A stretch of DNA of 64,000 nucleotides from Cornus controversa. Its lineage: Eukaryota; Streptophyta; Magnoliopsida; Cornales; Cornaceae. Numbering within the stretch: the stretch's first letter is position 1; the number at the start of each line of letters is the position of its first letter. The stretch spans positions 49,216,336-49,280,335 of the forward strand of contig CM048849.1 in NCBI GenBank assembly GCA_026545225.1. The letters run 5' to 3'. Under the pieces are notes generated by a model, which saw nothing but the letters and a program-made list of their open reading frames with translations, ran no database searches and was not told the origin of the DNA. The position numbers and the translations under genes were made by a program. Below, piece by piece: positions 11,882 through 23,208 of this stretch.

Positions 11882-13970
11882 TCTTATATATTGGTACTTT
11901 TTCTAATTCTATTTATTCTCTCACTAACTTCATTCCTAACACACACTCCTAAAATATAATATTATTTAAATAAGTATATTTTTTTCTAATTCTGTTTCTT
12001 CACTCTCTAACTTCATCCCTAACAAAAACTCCTAAAATATAATATTATTTATTACACAACCATTATTAATTATATATCTCTAAGTACATTATGCATAGAA
12101 AATCCAATCATGTTCTGTTAGAATTAATATTATAAGCTAAGCAAACCAAATCTAAACCAAATATGATTATATTATAGGCTGATTATTTATGATTAAATTT
12201 GTGTCTGATTTATTAATCAAATATTCAATTCAATAACATGACTCATTACAGACGTAATTTTTTATTAAAAAATTTTGATTTCAAAAGATAATAGCAAACA
12301 ATGAGTAGAAAAAAAAGCCAAAGAAAATAACTCACGTGTAAGTCGAGACAAAACCGAATCAAATGGTTGTTGATGAGATTCGAGAGGAAACTGAGAGTCG
12401 TACGTGTTGATGAGAGCCGAGAGGAAGATGAGAGTGGTAATTCTTATATATTGATATTTTTTTTCTAATTCTATTTATTCTCTCACTAACTTCATTCCTA
12501 ACACATACTCCTAAAATATAATATTATTTAAATAAGTATTTTTTTTCACTCTCTAACTTCATCCCTAACACAAACTCTTAAAATATAATATTATTTATTA
12601 CACAACTATTATTAATTATATATCTCTAAGTACATTATGCATATAAAATCCAATCATGTTCTGTTAGAATTAATATTCTAAGCTAGGCACAAAAAATCTA
12701 CACCAAATATAATTATATTATAGGCTGATTATTTATGATTAAATTCATGTCAGATTTATTAATCAGATATTCAATTCGATAACATGACTCATTACTCCAG
12801 ACGTAATTTTTTTATTAAAAAATTTTGATTTCAAAAGCTAATAGCAAACAATGAGTAGAAAAAAAGTCGAAGAAAAGAACTCACGTGTAAGTCGAGACGA
12901 AACCAAATTGAATGGTTGTTGATGAGATCCGAGAGAAAGCTGAGAGTCGTGTTGATGAGAGCCGGGAGGAAGATGAGAGTGGTAATTCTTATATATTGAA
13001 AATTTTTCTAATTCTCTTTCTTCTCTCACTAACTTCATTAATTTCTAACACATACTCTTAAAATATAATATTATTTAAATAAGTATTTTTTTTCTAATTT
13101 TGTTTCTTCACTCTCTAACTTCATCCCTAACACAAACTTCTAAAATATAATATTATTTATTACACAACCATTATTAATCATATATCTCTAAGTACATTAT
13201 GCATATAAAATCCAATCATGTTCCGTTAGAATTAATATTCTAAGCTAAACGCAAAAAATCTACACCAAATATGATTATATTATAGGCTGATTATTTATGA
13301 TTAAATTTTTATCTAATTTATTAATCAGATATTCAATTCGATAACACTACTCATTACAGACGTAATTTTTTTATTAAAAATATTTGATTTCAGAAGCTAA
13401 TAGCAAACAATGAGTAAGAAAAAAAAAAAAAGCCAAAGAAAAGAACTCACATGTAAGCTGAGACGAAACCGAATCGAATGTTTGTTAATGAGATCTGAGA
13501 GGAAACTGAGAGTCGTGTTGATGAGAGCCGAGAGGAAGATGAAAGCGGAGAGGAAGAATGAAGAGTCGTAGCCGAGAGGAAGAGTGATTTTAGGTGTTTA
13601 GGGTTTTGCGGGTTATAATTCTATTTTTAAAAATTTAGAAATAAAAAGAAAGAGTTTTGCTTGAGTAATTCTATTTTTTTAATTTAAAAATAAAAAATGA
13701 AAGAGTTTTGTTTTTTTAAATTTAGAAATTATAAATAAAAACAAAGGGTTTTGCTTGGAAAAGGGTTTTACTTGGGTAATTCTATTTTTTTTAATTCCAA
13801 AATAAAAAAGGAAAGGTTTTCCTTGGAGAATTCTATTTTTTTAATTTCAAAATAAAAAAGGAAAGGATTTTGCTTGAGTAATTCTATCTTTTTAATTTAA
13901 AAATAAAAAAATAGTGTACTGAAACTAAAAAACCCTTTTGTACTTTTAATAGTAGTATATATACACACAC
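10290..13970. repeat. AT-rich array of ~550 bp imperfect repeats
   Basis: A unit of about 550 bp recurs at about 11876-12440, 12438-12985 and 12980-13560, with a partial copy at 10425-10630. Landmarks in each full copy are TTCTTATATATTG, CTCACTAACTTCATT, AAAATATAATATTATTTA, ATCCAATCATGTTCTGTTAG (with changes), and a GC-richer segment with GAGAGGAAGATGAGAG. The segment 13600-13910 holds shorter tandem copies around 'GTAATTCTATTTTTTTAATTT'. The right end (13915-13968) is an imperfect inverted copy of 11232-11280, suggesting that the array lies inside a TIR-bounded element. An (AT)n run lies at 11840-11876. No transposase frame is visible. Confidence 0.75.
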
Positions 13971-13974
13971 ACTA

Positions 13975-14165
13975 GGGAATTGCCCGTGCCTATGACACTA
14001 TAAAATAAAAAATTATTGGAATGCCCATCCTACGACACATTGGACTAAAATAGAAGTTAATTTCATGTAATCAACGTGCAAATTATTGGATTGCATGTGC
14101 CTCCGACACTATAAATAAAATAAATTGTTGAAGTAAAATAAATATTGATTTCATATAATTAAAAA
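13975..14165. repeat. Two imperfect ~115 bp direct repeats
   Basis: The phrases 'ATTGCCCGTGCCTATGACAC' (13979) and 'ATTGCATGTGCCTCCGACAC' (about 14093), followed by similar AT-rich sequence, indicate a short diverged duplication. Confidence 0.5.
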
Positions 14166-14179
14166 AGATGGAATAACAT

Positions 14180-14820
14180 AGTGGTGTCTACACAACCGGT
14201 TGAATTCTAATCCAGTTGTGGCACCACATTGGCTTCTCTGTACTTAACCCAATGCTGATCTGGTGGATTATGTCCAAAAATAATCTCCGGTAAAAAAAAA
14301 TTAAAACCGGTCTCTACAACCTCCACACCTTCAAGAAATTTTGTCCTCGAAATTTGTGTGCTCATTTAAATCCACAATTTTATATATCAACAAATTTTTT
14401 ACAAACACAAAAATGTACTCTTAACGTAGATACACTTTATACACATCCGTACAATACATCCATACAGCTTGCATCTTACAGACCCGAAAGATACCCAAAT
14501 GGTACTGATCATTGATCACCACTGTCGTGTGGTTGATTCAACTGTTCATCCTCTGCTAACAAATCTGACAAATTAAAAAATAATGGATTGTCTGCATCCA
14601 TACCAATAAAAGAATTGTCCTATTCTAAATCTATAAAATTATCCAACTCGATTGGATCTACTAACTGTCCTTGATTTTTTGACATGGTAGCAACCGCACT
14701 GGGTAGGTTTTGACCCATTTGTGGTATCATGTTCTCCTCTCCATACTGAACCCAGCAATGATCTGGTGGATTCAAAGACGAACCTCCCCCTAATACCCCA
14801 TTAGGGTTCAAAATTATCAT
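14180..14820 (-). pseudogene. Decayed, duplicated coding fragment, family unknown
   Basis: On the minus strand, 14820 down to 14509 reads as MIILNPNGVLGGGSSLNPPD..WVQYGEENMIPQMGQNLPS..VDPIELDNFIDLE, then a TAG, then in the same frame DNSFIGMDADNPLFFNLSDL..EDEQLNQPHDSGDQ and a TGA. A second, poorer copy at about 14280-14200 (minus) reads NPPDQHWVKYREANVVPQLD, aligning with NPPDHCWVQYGEENMIPQMG. The sequence just downstream of the coding part is duplicated as well (ACCCAAATGGTA at 14493 and 14930). The acidic, Asn/Gln-rich composition resembles the C-terminal activation region of a transcription factor, but I do not recognise the family. Confidence 0.5.
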
Positions 14821-15002
14821 GACATCCTCGTACTAGGTGAGAGTGAATGTTATTTTAGGTGTGACAGTATGTGAATATTTAAATTTGAATTTAGATGAGA
14901 GTATATTTGAATTACTCTTAGATCGAAGACACCCAAATGGTATTGATTATTTTTGGGAGGAAATTCAAATGTCAAGCTCAAATGTAATATAGATATATAA
15001 AT

Positions 15003-16513
15003 AGAGTAAATTACATAAAACTCTCCTATAGTTTGAAAAGTGTGCAAAAAATTTCATTCATGTTCACTTTCCTCCCCTATAGTTTGGATTTGGTGCAAAT
15101 AAGTCATTCTGAGCTAAAAATACTATTTAATACCAATTTTACCCTTTTACCAAGTTTCTTTATTCCTTTTATATATATTTTTTGTAAAATCATAATTGAA
15201 TTATAAATTAAATATTCTTGTTTTATTATTATTTCATGGCCCAGTCAAAAACAAAATTTCACTGGTTTTTTTATATAAAAGGCCAAAGTGTAGTAAACCC
15301 TCCTGTGCTTTCAAAGAGGTGCAAAATACCCCCCATGCTATTTTTGGGTGCAAATAACCCCCTTAGCTTTCAAATAGTTGCAAAATACCTCTCTTTGGAC
15401 AAAATGTACTTTCTATGACCAATTTATCCTTTATATGTTTATAAAAAATAAAATCTAAATGGAGAAAAGATGGGTTTTTTATATTAAATATTTTTTTTAC
15501 CTTAATAAAAAAAGAGGAGTTTTTTCCTCAAAAAAAAACTAAAAATTAAAAATATGAAGAGGGAATTGTTTCTAAAAACTTTTTTTTTTTTAAAATTATT
15601 TTTAGATTTTTTTTGTTTTTAGAAATTATCTCTCCTTCTAATGGAAAAATTTTTGAAAACAATTTCGAAAAACAAAAAAAAAAAATCAAATTTTTTTTAG
15701 TTTTTGAAAACAATTCCCTCTGTTTATTTTTAGTTCTTTTCTCGACAACTTATTGTTTCCGATTTGTTTTTTGCTTTCCCGAATTGTTTTCAAAAAAAAT
15801 TTCATTAGAAAGGGAGAGAATTTCTAAAAACAAAAAAAATCCGAAAATAATTTTTGAAAATAAAAAATAGTTTTCGGAAACAATTCACTCTCTTTATTTT
15901 TTATTTTTACTTTTTTTTTGAAAAATTATTTCTAAAATCTTTTTCCAGAAAAAGCTCCTCTTTTTTTATTAATGTAAAAAAGAATTAATATAAAAAACCC
16001 TATTTTCTCTATTTTTATTTTATTTTTTATAAACATATAAAGGTTAAATTGGTCATAGAAAAGTATATTTTGTCCAAAGGAAGGTATTTTGCAACTATTT
16101 GTAAGATAAGGGGATTATTTGCACCCAAAAATGACACATGGGGGTTTACTGCACTTTAACCTATAAAAAAAGGCATTGTTTAAACAAATGGATAATTTTT
16201 TTTAAACAATGCCAAATATTTTGTTTTTAAAACAGTGAAGTTTTTTTATTATTTTGGTTGGGCCACTAAATAATAATAAAACAAGAATATTGAATTTATA
16301 ATTAAATTAAGATTTTACAAAAATATATATATAAAAAGAATAAAAATGCTATTGTTAAAAAATATAAAAAAAAATTTGATAGAAGGGTAAAACTAGTATT
16401 AAAGAGTATTTTTAGTTCAGAATGATTTATTTGTACAAATACAACTAAATGAAAAAAAGTTAAAATGAATTTCACACTTTTTAATTTACAAGAGATTTTG
16501 TACACTTTACCCT
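15003..16513. mobile_element. TIR element (MITE-like), interrupted by another element
   Basis: The left end (AGAGTAAATTAC..., 15003) and the reverse complement of the right end (AGGGTAAAGTGTAC..., ending 16513) are long imperfect inverted repeats. They continue for about 250 bp on each side, including TGGCCCA near 15238 and TGGGCCA near 16260. A perfect 8 bp direct repeat ATATAAAT flanks it (14995-15002 and 16514-16521), as expected of a target-site duplication. There is no transposase. The centre (15280-16162) is a second element inserted into this one. Confidence 0.85.
15280..16162. mobile_element. Nested TIR element inside the 15-16.5 kb element
   Basis: The left end (AGGCCAAAGTGTAGTAAACC) and the reverse complement of the right end (AGGTTAAAGTGCAGTAAACC) are inverted repeats. 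They continue through 'GGTGCAAATAACCCCCTTA' / 'GGTGCAAATAATCCCCTTA' and 'GACCAATTTATCCTTTATAT' / 'GACCAATTTAACCTTTATAT'. The core (15480-15990) is an A/T-homopolymer-rich palindrome-like region. The flanks are AT-rich with no unambiguous target duplication. No coding capacity. Confidence 0.85.
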
Positions 16514-18104
16514 ATATAAATGTAATCCTAAATTTCTAATTTTATATTAAAAACACCAACCGAAAAAAAAAAAAAAGGAGAAAAATTGAACAAAACAAAA
16601 AATTGGATACGGGAAGGGAGGCAAGGTGCAAAGGACAAAGAACAAATGCAGGATAAGGGTTTGAAACGGAGGGCTGAAAGTGGGGCCCATTAACTAATGG
16701 TGAAGCAAAGATTTATTTTGGGCCCCACAAGAACTGGAAATATCTGTAACATTTCTTCCATCATTCTTATCTTATGTCGGCATATTCCTGTATATATATA
16801 TACACACATACATATATATTGTAGTTATTATTATCGCGTCAATTATGTTTTATTTGATATTTTTTAAAGATGTAATACCAAAGTGCAACAGTATGAGTGA
16901 TGACATGAGTTACATAAGATCATGACTTATTTTATATACGAGTATTTAATTCTTCTTAAAAAATTCCTACTAATATCATTTCAGCCAAAGAAACATAAAA
17001 AGGTAATGATTGATCACCATTTTTTCCCATTCCTTCTTTTTTTTATAACTTTTATGCATTATTCATTCTTCGATATAATGATAAATTTTTTGACGGACAA
17101 ACATACAGTTTAATATGAAAACAATCTTGTGACAAAAATAAGTTATTTTTCGAGAGAAAAAAAAGTGAAAAGAGAATTTTGTGTCAAATCACTTAAAAAA
17201 AGTCTTTAAAATCGGATTTAAGTATTTAACCATGTACCATTTTTCTAAGTAAACTGGTGAATTTTTCTTCCATTCTATTCATTACCAATTTTTATAACTA
17301 ATAAATTTTATATAGTGAAAATTTTTAATTGTACTATCCTAATTAGGGGCACACACTGTATGATTCTTTACAATTTTTGGTGGAATTAGAATTATTTTCA
17401 ATGATTTTTTAATTTTGGAAACTAAACCAGAACCTTTGAATTCGATTCAGTGATTTGCGGTTCCGGTTCCTTAACAGTTTTTTGTCAGCTTTTTTTATTT
17501 TGTAAGCATTGACAAGATACACATTCATACTTGTGCACTCCTAGTTATAATAATAGATTAGAAGTTATTAATATTTATTTATATATTTTATATTATATAA
17601 ATATATAGAACATTAGGACTTAGAAGGTAAATGTGTTTATCTATATATTATATATTTTATACTTTATATATAAATAGAAGAATAAAATTTTTGAAAATAT
17701 TATATTTTATATGGAATACTAGATCTTAAAAATTATTATTATTTATTTATATATTATATTATATATATATACTTTTTTAATAATTCTGAATTCGGTTCAA
17801 TTCTTTAACTTAGAACCGAAGCTGTTCTGTGTATCCCTTGTCTTAATTTTGTCATCCATTCATTCAATTTTATAAAAAATAAAATGAAAACAAAAACAAA
17901 AACGAAATAGTGTATTTGTTCTTTGTCCCCATCCATACAACAACATCTTGTCGGCCCCACGTTCTTATTTTTCAACATTTTTTAAGCAATAAACATACAC
18001 CAAGTGTCACTAAAATCCAAAACTGTACTGGGTCACACATAAAGAGAATATCTTTGAAAACAGCAGAGCTAAAGACTCTGCTAGTTTCATGTCAAATGCA
18101 CCTC

Positions 18105-18135
<31 letters not shown>

Positions 18136-18214
18136 GCATACTATATATAATTATATAAACACACAAGAAGAAAACCAGCATAAATTATTGAGTGTATGGT
18201 TGTTCAGGTTCAGA
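16514..18214. other. Intergenic DNA upstream of first membrane-protein gene
   Basis: No gene is seen. From about 16740 onward, pieces match 21690-24590 upstream of the second gene copy (for example TATGTCGGCATATT at 16775 and ATACACCAAGTGTCACTAAA at 17994). The stretch 17345-17840 has no counterpart in the second copy and contains AT-rich low-complexity runs. Confidence 0.6.
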
Positions 18215-18360
18215 GTGTCAATTTCTCTAATCCATCACTAGTTCTCAAACTGATAGAGTTAGGATAATAATTAGGGTAAGGGTTTTTGATACAGTACGAC
18301 ATGTCTACCTTTATAAATTAAACAAACTTTGATCAAACCCCAATCGTGTCACTCCGATAA
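18215..18360 (+). promoter_or_regulatory. Conserved promoter-proximal block, gene copy 1
   Basis: This block is nearly identical to 24595-24707 before the second copy, including GGGTTTTTGATACAGTACGA, ACATGTCTACCTTTATAAAT and TTTGATCAAACCCC. TTATAAATTA (18311-18320) is a possible TATA box about 40 bases before the ATG, which would imply a very short leader. The conservation exceeds that of the more distal flank, consistent with functional promoter or leader sequence (inference). Confidence 0.5.
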
Positions 18361-18795
18361 ATGGGGCCATCTCTCTTCTTTGTTATCTGCCTCCTACACT
18401 CCGTGATCGCCCTCACGAGCGGAGCTCTGATGATGTTCTGCATGAAGGAGATGTACACCTACACACACGGAAACGAAACCGAAACGAAGCTCTTGGGCTC
18501 TGCACCGCATGATCAGCTATTGATCCGGACCTCCGTTTCCTTCTCCGGGTTGCTCCTGTTCGCAATCGGATTCCTCCTCTTCATGGTCGCCTTCGTCAAA
18601 GACAGAGAGTTTCAGAGCTTCTTTGCCAAAGGGTGTGTGGTGGTTCACCTGTCGATGGCAATCTGGAGATTTAACTTCGAGAGGAGGGTCGAAGTTCTAG
18701 CTTTGGATTGGTTGAGACAAATAGTTGGTGACATTTTATTGGCTCTGTCATGGGTTTTCTTTTTTGTTTACTCATGGAGAGTTGAATATGATTGA
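18361..18795 (+). CDS. Four-helix membrane protein, unknown function (copy 1)
   Basis: A single-exon gene of 144 codons, starting at an ATG with GGG following and ending in TGA. The protein has four hydrophobic segments: about residues 5-26 (FFVICLLHSVIALTSGALMM), 62-79, 88-104 and 121-138. Between helices 1 and 2 lies the conserved-looking TKLLGSAPHDQLLIRTS, and after helix 2 lies VAFVKDREFQSFFAKGC. I recognise it as a member of a plant-specific small membrane-protein family (I believe DUF7865) with no known function. It is the upstream member of a tandem pair and differs from copy 2 at 13 of 144 residues. It has valine at positions 59 and 112, where copy 2 has aspartate (SDSFSG, VEDLAL). 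Aspartate looks ancestral from my memory of family members, so this copy may be under weaker constraint. The frame is fully open. Confidence 0.85.
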   Translation: MGPSLFFVICLLHSVIALTSGALMMFCMKEMYTYTHGNETETKLLGSAPHDQLLIRTSVSFSGLLLFAIGFLLFMVAFVKDREFQSFFAKGCVVVHLSMAIWRFNFERRVEVLALDWLRQIVGDILLALSWVFFFVYSWRVEYD

Positions 18796-19530
18796 TTTCA
18801 GCTTTTAATATATACATATATACTTGTTAATTTGGAAAAATGTTGAGATGGGGCATTCGAATTTGAATTATTATGTTCTACATTTGTTTTTTTTTTTGTT
18901 TGTTTGGGTTTGAAATATATACAAGTTAGTATTGTATGACAAATTAAATGGGTTGAGTGCAAAAAATTCTTACTATACGCAGAATGTGTAAATATTATTT
19001 GATAGTTCAATTAACCCTCAATTTAAAAATGTGCAAAGTACTGAAATTAGGAAATGAAAAAAAACTTAGTCTATTTGATTATAAAAAGATAAAAAAAAAA
19101 ATTGTAAAATATCCACATGGATAGGAAACATGACTAATCTGTCATTTCTGAACGACCTTCGATGGGGGCATTCATGCTGCAAGCCAACAGGGCAAGGTGG
19201 TGATGACGACAAGGACCTTGAATGCAGGACTTCTTCTGCAATTTATGCTCAACAATTAAAAAGACTAAAATTACTGAAGTTTAATATTAGTAATAATTTA
19301 AAAGCTAATTCTATGCAGTTATAAAATTTCAAACTCGAGAATTTAATCAAGGGTTAATTTAATTTATAATCACTCTTGGTGGCGTAATTACAAATACACT
19401 AGCTTTCAAATAGTGTATAATAAAAAAAATTAAAAAATAATTACAAATACAACAATTTATACTATTTGAGTCAAAATTGTACTTTAGCCCCTTTACATAT
19501 TAGTTTACTAAAACTTTTACTACATTAATG

Positions 19531-19720
19531 TAAGGGAAATGCTAAATGTCATGAAATTTTATCATGAATTGTCATCATGAATGATGTGGCGGGTGATAAT
19601 ATCATTGGAATTCCTTGTATGGAGAGAATCCCATCAATACTAATTCACAATTTAATTGCCACATCATTCAAGATAAAAATTTATGAAATATTTTCATGAC
19701 GTGTAACATTGCTCTTAATG
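19531..19720. mobile_element. MITE-like element, ~190 bp
   Basis: The left end TAAGGGAAATGCTAAATGTC and the reverse complement of the right end TAAGAGCAATGTTACACGTC are inverted repeats. They continue into ATGAAAT... and an internal GATGTGGC / GCCACATC pair. TTAATG occurs at both borders (19525-19530 and 19715-19720) and may include the target duplication. Non-coding. Confidence 0.65.
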
Positions 19721-20945
19721 TAATACTTTAACTCTATGGTGTTATAATTTTACTGTACAAAATATTAAATAGTGCAGAATGAGTTGTAGATGGGTTATTC
19801 AGTCATGTTTATTGAGGAACAGGTAAAAGTCTCAAATTGTCAAATACGTAAATACTTTTATATAAATTGCTTTGTGACCATATATCATTTAAAACTTGAT
19901 ATATTTGTAATTAGGCGACAACTAACAGCGATATATGTGTGTGTATATGAGTGTCAAGACTCAAGAGGTGAATGGTAAATTGAAACAGACAAGTATAAAG
20001 TGGAACTAATGTAGTATTCAAAAATTTCTAAAAGAAATTAATAATTATTTACAGAATTACGAACATGAATATTTTACTAGTTATTAGATCACAGATATTT
20101 GATATTTTGTCACGTAAGCTGTACAAATATCTTGGACACTCTTTCTGCTTGTTTTTCCAACAAAATTGGATAATTGTTTCTTTCATGTATACAATCAGCA
20201 ATGTTCAGGCATCAGTTATGCACCTCTCTACACTAGATATAGAGCGAGTGTGAAGATTCCGTGTGGGACTCGTTGTAAAGCCCCTCAGCCAAAAAAAAAA
20301 AAATGTATGTAGGCTCGCTGTAGATAAGAGTCTACTTGCTTTTCATTTTTTTATTTTAGCTATTGAGCCAAACGGCTCTTTATTTATTTTTTTAATTTGA
20401 TATTAGCTTTAAACATTTTCATCGCCGTTGGAAATATAACCGTTTATCACTGTTTTAATTTATGAATTTATTTGTGCGAGAAATATGTATTATCTTTTTA
20501 ATTTATTTGTGCAAAAAATACATAATGTATTTTTATTTGTCAATAAAAATGTGAGAAGTAAACAATTAAAAAATAATATTTTATTCATAACAAACAATTG
20601 AAATAAATGAGTTTTAAATTTTTTTATGAATTATTTTTATATAAAAAATATTAAAATAGTAATGTAGAGAGCTCCCATATCACTTAAATCTCTACAATGG
20701 TAGAAAGCCAAGTCAAAAAAAAATAAAAATAAAAAAGCTAACGTGGCTCTCTCTATTTTAAATGTAGAAAGTTATTGTAGAGAGCAGCATAATGGATGAC
20801 CTCATAGGGATTATGAAGACAAATTCATTAATCATCATTGTCCACTTCTTGTCTTATCAAAACATTCATTGGTTTTTTCTTCAAGAAGGGATTACCTACT
20901 TTTGTTATTTCACCTTGATAATATTTAATGGTAATTGAAAAGAAA
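19721..20945. other. Intergenic, no gene seen
   Basis: AT-rich, short open frames only. The segment 20240-20790 contains short phrases (TAGAGAGC, GAGCC) reminiscent of hAT-type MITE ends, but I could not define borders. Confidence 0.5.
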
Positions 20946-21300
20946 AGGATAAAGTGCAAAACCCCCCTCCCCCACAAAAAAATGTGCAAAAAAATTGTCA
21001 TTTGGTATGTGATATAAATCCCTATAATTTTAAATTTTGAAACAAATTATCCACTATTGCATATGATAATGTTAGAATTTTTTTTAAAAACTCAAAAGTA
21101 CCCTTTTTGTTATTTTACTTTTTAGCTTTTTTAAAATAAAAAATTTTATAAAATAAGGGTACTTTAATCATTTCATTGTTCAATTTCTTTCAAATTAAAG
21201 ACTTGTCTTTATTTGCACAAATTGAAAAATGTAGAGAGTTTTGCGCACAACATATTTGCACATTTTTTGTATAGTGAGAGAGTTTTTTTGCACTTTACCT
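20946..21300. mobile_element. Short TIR element, ~355 bp
   Basis: The left end AGGATAAAGTGCAAAACCCC and the reverse complement of the right end AGGTAAAGTGCAAAAAAACT are inverted repeats; further in, AAATGTGCAAA also occurs on both arms. TTGAAAA lies close to each border (20935-20941 and 21301-21307), a possible target duplication. It has the same general end signature as the elements at 15.0-16.5 kb. Confidence 0.7.
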
Positions 21301-21607
21301 TTGAAAAATTCAATAAATTTATGAAAATAGTGAAAAGAAAGAATGTGTAGTTAATATCCATCGAATTAAATCCTAAGATTAGGATTAATAGTAAGTAGAT
21401 GTTCCGTGCTCACACATAGCAGTTTAACACTAATATATATATATATATATATAGTAAATTTGAATTTTTTTTGTTTGAAGTTGCTCTCATATGATTTATT
21501 CATGTACATAACACCATGGTGTGGGTTCTCGTGGATAATGGAAGTCCTAGACGTAAGTTGGATTGGGTTTGGGTATAAAACGAGAAGCCACATATGGAGC
21601 AAGTAAT

Positions 21608-21870
21608 TGTATCTCATAAATCCAAGTGACAGTTCACTATTTTCATTTATATACTATTTAATTTTGTGGACCATACAAACTGAGTTCTTAACTCCCACCA
21701 TTCTCATATGATGTCGGCATATTACTGTATATATATATATATATATATTGTATATCATAAATCCAAGTGACAGTTCACTATTTTTATTTATATACTATTT
21801 AATTTTGTGGACCATACAAACTGAATTCTTAACTCCCATCATTCTCATATGATGTCGGCATATTACTGTG
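21608..21870 (+). repeat. Tandem duplication, period ~141 bp
   Basis: The segment with CATAAATCCAAGTGACAGTT, TTTTGTGGACCATACAAACT and ATATGATGTCGGCATATTAC occurs twice with few differences (starting about 21608 and 21749), separated by an AT microsatellite (21728-21749). Confidence 0.9.
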
Positions 21871-23208
21871 TGTGTATATATATATACTGACAACCAATTA
21901 CAATTCTCACTTTCATGTGATAAAAAGAGAAAAAACAAATGAGTCTACTAAAAAGAGAGTACCAAAAATAATAAATGTGAAGTTGTATTGCATATAATTA
22001 TTAAAAGTTGACATGTCCAATTATAATTGGTGGTTAATACATAATAGGTATTCACAGGTGAATATGTTTATATAAAATTATTTAAAAATAATTAGAGATT
22101 TATCTATAATCATTTTTACTAATTAATTATATTCAGTAGTTATTTTTTTTAATTGTGTTAAGTATATCACTGCGTTTTTCTTTTTTTTTTACTATTAAAA
22201 GACTATATTTGTATTGGGATTAACCAATTCGCATTGGAAAACCGAATTCTGATGAATTCTAAAATTTGAATTCTCGAATTTAGAATGAATTCACTTTTAA
22301 CTCGTTAATTTACATGCGAAACTAGAGAACGTATGCACCTTGTGAACTTGTGACAAAAATAGTGTTAAAAGATAAGTTTTTTTTTTCTTTCAAAAAGAAC
22401 AAAGTGAAAAGATAAGTTGGTGTCAATCCTATGAGTCCCACTTAAATACAGTGCGTTCTAAATGCGACTTAACCCTATAAAATGGTGAAATTTTATTCGA
22501 TCCTATTCATCGCCAATTTTTATAACTAATAATTGTCAAATTAAAATTTTAAATAAGAAAAAAAATTGTTAATTGTACTATTTTAATTTTGCCATCCATT
22601 CATCCAATTTTATAAAAAAAATAGGAAATATTTTTTTAAAATTAATTTGAATCATCTTTACGTGGTATTTATCGCAATCATTATTCTCTTCATACGGCGT
22701 CGGTTTGACGTTGCTATTGTAGAAATTAAAAGCGCTTTTCTTTTGGAAATTCCCTATCAGTTGTGTCGGATAACAAAAAGTAATTTTTAAATCCTGAAAA
22801 ACAATGGCCTAATAGAACTTTTTGCCAAATCTAAAATTTCAAGCTTTTTGCAAATCGGAATAAGTGTTTTACATATTGCATTGCCAATTAATACCATGAA
22901 GACAATTCTACATAAAAGAATCGTGTTATCGTGTTGTCATCATCATTTTTTCTGAATTATTTCTTTACATTTATTTGTTTGTTAAATGAGAGATGAAATG
23001 ACTTTATTACCCATTTTTAAGAGAAGTGTATTATTAAATAAATAACATCAAAATAGGCAATAAAGTCATTTTACCTTCTTATTTATCCATATGTACAAAT
23101 TTTTTTTTTTGATAATTTAAAGGATTATGGGGTAAAAACATAATTATGGGTCACAAAATGATAGTTCAAGAGTTAATTGCTCAATTGCAATTAAGCCATT
23201 ATAAGATA

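Larger units (their letters stand above)
16740..18950 (+). repeat. Segmental duplication, copy 1
   Basis: Copy 1 of a block repeated at about 21690-25320. Matching landmarks include TCATTCTTATCTTATGTCGG (16762) with the 21710/21850 region, CCAATTTTTATAACTAATAA (17285 and 22513), TACACCAAGTGTCACTAAA, the promoter and coding sequence, and the 3' flank up to TTGTATGACAAATTAAAT (18932 and 25301). The two copies differ by independent insertions. Confidence 0.8.
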
